From assembly GCA_038148435.1 (NCBI GenBank), contig JAYQVM010000005.1, positions 1-43,254 of the forward strand: a stretch of 43,254 nt of DNA. The letters are read 5' to 3'. Position numbers and translations under genes: made by a program. This DNA comes from UBA5109 sp038148435 (GTDB taxonomy: Bacteria; Pseudomonadota; Gammaproteobacteria; Pseudomonadales; Pseudohongiellaceae). Positions 41,989 to 43,254 of this stretch are shown here, piece by piece. Every line of letters begins with the position of its first letter. Position 1 is the stretch's first letter. The notes beneath the pieces were generated by a model. It had not been told where the DNA came from. It worked only from the letters and a program-made list of their open reading frames with translations, and did not search any database.

Positions 41989-42867
41989 CTAACAGATGTA
42001 TGGTTCTTGCTTGCCCTCAGGCTGGTAGCGAAAGCGCTTATATTCCCATTGATACTGCTCCACTGTATCCCTGGCTGCGATCTCAACGGTTCTATTGAGC
42101 CCCACCAGCGAAGTTTGCATATGCTCAGCATATATTGAGGGATCAGGATCACGAATAATTATCCTAAAACCTCCTTTTTCCCGTAGTGCGTAGGTGAGCA
42201 ATGCCCTAGCGCCGGTTTTTTGTAGCAAGCGGCTAATTAAAGTCATCGTGTAGGCATTGTGGTTAAATAAAGGGGCAAATTGGCCCGCTTTTGGCGCAGG
42301 CACCTGATCTGGCAGGATGCCGCACATTTCGCCTCGCTTTAAAGCAGCCAGAATTGCTGCCACTCCCTTGCTATTTGCTGGGTACATAGCCGCGCTTCCA
42401 CGGCTTCGAGAATGAAGGAGCAGCTTGTCCAGCGCTGGGTTTTTGGGGGGCTGATAAAGCTGAGCACATTTCCCAAGGGTGCTAAGGTAAAGGCCCATCA
42501 ACTCCCAGTTACCGTGATGGGGCGCTATCAGAATGAGCCCACGCCTATCCCTCCTGGCATCGTGCAATAAATCGGCGCCTTCTATCTCCACGAGCTTTGC
42601 CATAATTCTTTCCACTGGCCAGAGCCAGACAGCACCACTTTCCGCAACTGTCATGCCGGTATTCAAGAGGCTGTTTTTAAGTAATGCTTGGAGCTTAGCT
42701 TCGCCTAGCTCGGGAAAACATAGCTGTAAATTAGTCTGGCTTGTGTAATAGAGCCTGGAGCGGCCAAGATAGGCACAGTATCCCAACATTTTCCCAACAG
42801 TTCGCGCTATTTCAAGTGAAAATAACGACATAAGCCAGATAAACATAATGCTTAATCTGTATTTCAA
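41989..42867 (-). CDS. LpxL/HtrB-family lipid A acyltransferase
   Basis: The product belongs to the bacterial lysophospholipid acyltransferase superfamily that adds secondary acyl chains to lipid A. It has 292 residues and one N-terminal membrane segment. The catalytic motif is in LIAPHHGNWELMGLYLS (about 112-128), with His and the acidic residue four positions on. GILPDQVPAPKAGQFAPLFN (about 183-202) is the usual second signature. The start is TTG 42867, which has AGG at a good distance; ATG 42846 lacks one. Pseudomonads carry an acyltransferase gene in the same neighbourhood, near glyQ. The acyl chain and position are not predictable here. Confidence 0.88.
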   Translation of the reverse strand: MKYRLSIMFIWLMSLFSLEIARTVGKMLGYCAYLGRSRLYYTSQTNLQLCFPELGEAKLQALLKNSLLNTGMTVAESGAVWLWPVERIMAKLVEIEGADLLHDARRDRRGLILIAPHHGNWELMGLYLSTLGKCAQLYQPPKNPALDKLLLHSRSRGSAAMYPANSKGVAAILAALKRGEMCGILPDQVPAPKAGQFAPLFNHNAYTMTLISRLLQKTGARALLTYALREKGGFRIIIRDPDPSIYAEHMQTSLVGLNRTVEIAARDTVEQYQWEYKRFRYQPEGKQEPYIC

Positions 42868-43026
42868 CGTGTCTACCTACCTTGTTATAAACATCAAAGC
42901 TGAAAAAGCATACTCTGTCGAGCAGGCCCTCGCCAAGTTATTCCTCGCCATTACCCTCAGTTTTTAGGATAATTGCCAGCTTTCAAGCCTTCTGATGACA
43001 AATAACCAAGATTAAAGGGTGTACTA

Positions 43027-43254
43027 TTGAGCATAAGCAGCCATGCCGACACATCAAGCTTTCAGGGATTAATCCTCGCATTGCAGCAGTTCTGGGCCGA
43101 GCAGGGCTGCGTTATCGTTCAGCCCCTTGATCTTGAGGTCGGTGCCGGCACCTTTCATACGGCCACTTTTTTGCGCGCCATTGGTCCGGAAAGCTGGAAT
43201 ACTGCCTATGTGCAACCTTGCCGACGCCCCACAGACGGGCGTTATGGCGAAAAC
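43027..43254 (+). CDS. glyQ: Glycyl-tRNA synthetase alpha subunit, 5' part
   Basis: GlyQ is the catalytic alpha subunit of the alpha2-beta2 glycyl-tRNA synthetase. The frame begins at TTG 43027 (AAAGGG upstream) and stays open to the right edge, giving 76 residues. FQGLILALQQFWAEQGCVIV and GAGTFHTATFLRAIGP match the family N-terminus almost exactly. The segment QPCRRPTDGRYGEN has Cys where QPSRRPTDGRYGEN is usual. Downstream glyS is expected outside the window. The TTG start is chosen because no ATG or GTG is in frame ahead of the conserved region. Confidence 0.93.
   Translation, partial: MSISSHADTSSFQGLILALQQFWAEQGCVIVQPLDLEVGAGTFHTATFLRAIGPESWNTAYVQPCRRPTDGRYGEN

Noticed and set aside
1..43254. 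Defence islands, prophage, transposons, CRISPR repeats, tRNA or rRNA genes
   Set aside because: Reading both strands shows essentially continuous housekeeping genes with no transposase, integrase, direct-repeat array, or tRNA/rRNA-like sequence.

Overview
The window is a housekeeping stretch of a gammaproteobacterial chromosome with moderate to low G+C and short intergenic gaps. Several blocks keep the gene order known from Pseudomonas and its relatives: rppH-ptsP-lgt-thyA-folA; the caa3-type cox cluster (coxB-coxA-ctaG-coxC, DUF2909, SURF1, a small thiol protein, ctaA-ctaB-sco); cytochrome c4/dsbA/engB/polA; and glyQ, an acyltransferase, trkH-trkA-rsmB-fmt-def. The aerobic oxidase, two soluble c-type cytochromes and ubiquinone genes point to an aerobic, possibly marine, member of the Pseudomonadales/Cellvibrionales/OM-clade range. 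That placement is an inference from synteny; no rRNA gene is present.

Layout. Positions 1-2730: the 3' part of argA, then ilvD. 2732-7958: a half-size GDT1 membrane protein, then folA, thyA, lgt, ptsP and rppH on the minus strand (folA/thyA/lgt overlap). 8012-11330: gcvH and a Fur-type-regulated iron(III) ABC permease plus binding lipoprotein without its ATPase. 11337-14511: a UbiH/UbiI-type hydroxylase, rsmE, glnK (without amtB), ubiK and cytochrome c5. 15007-22802: dsbA, cytochrome c4, engB, a probable small RNA, polA and the znuA/znuCB zinc importer. 23263-23920: a DUF2937 membrane protein and a tiny ORF. 24022-32800: the cytochrome oxidase operon with its assembly factors. 33117-35960: gamma-carbonic-anhydrase-like protein, aroE, hemF, tsaC. 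36262-42867: def, fmt, rsmB, trkA, trkH and a lipid A-type acyltransferase. The window ends in glyQ.

How the genes work together. The cox block encodes the oxidase (subunits I, II with a fused cytochrome c, III), heme A synthesis (CtaB, CtaA) and copper/heme insertion (CtaG, SCO, SURF1). Cytochromes c4 and c5 elsewhere in the window are plausible electron donors, UbiK and the hydroxylase serve ubiquinone synthesis and HemF serves heme supply. Def, Fmt, RsmB, RsmE, TsaC and GlyQ serve translation. PtsP and GlnK are nitrogen-status regulators, TrkA/TrkH import potassium, and ZnuABC and FbpAB import metals.

I found no mobile element, CRISPR array, tRNA, rRNA or defence system, and no convincing new multi-gene system. 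The observations most worth a second look are: a DNA polymerase I whose proofreading active site has lost three of four metal-binding carboxylates, translationally coupled to znuA; a probable Spot 42/ErsA-position small RNA between polA and engB; a Fur-like box over the promoter of the iron-binding lipoprotein; and a 15-codon upstream ORF overlapping the def start.
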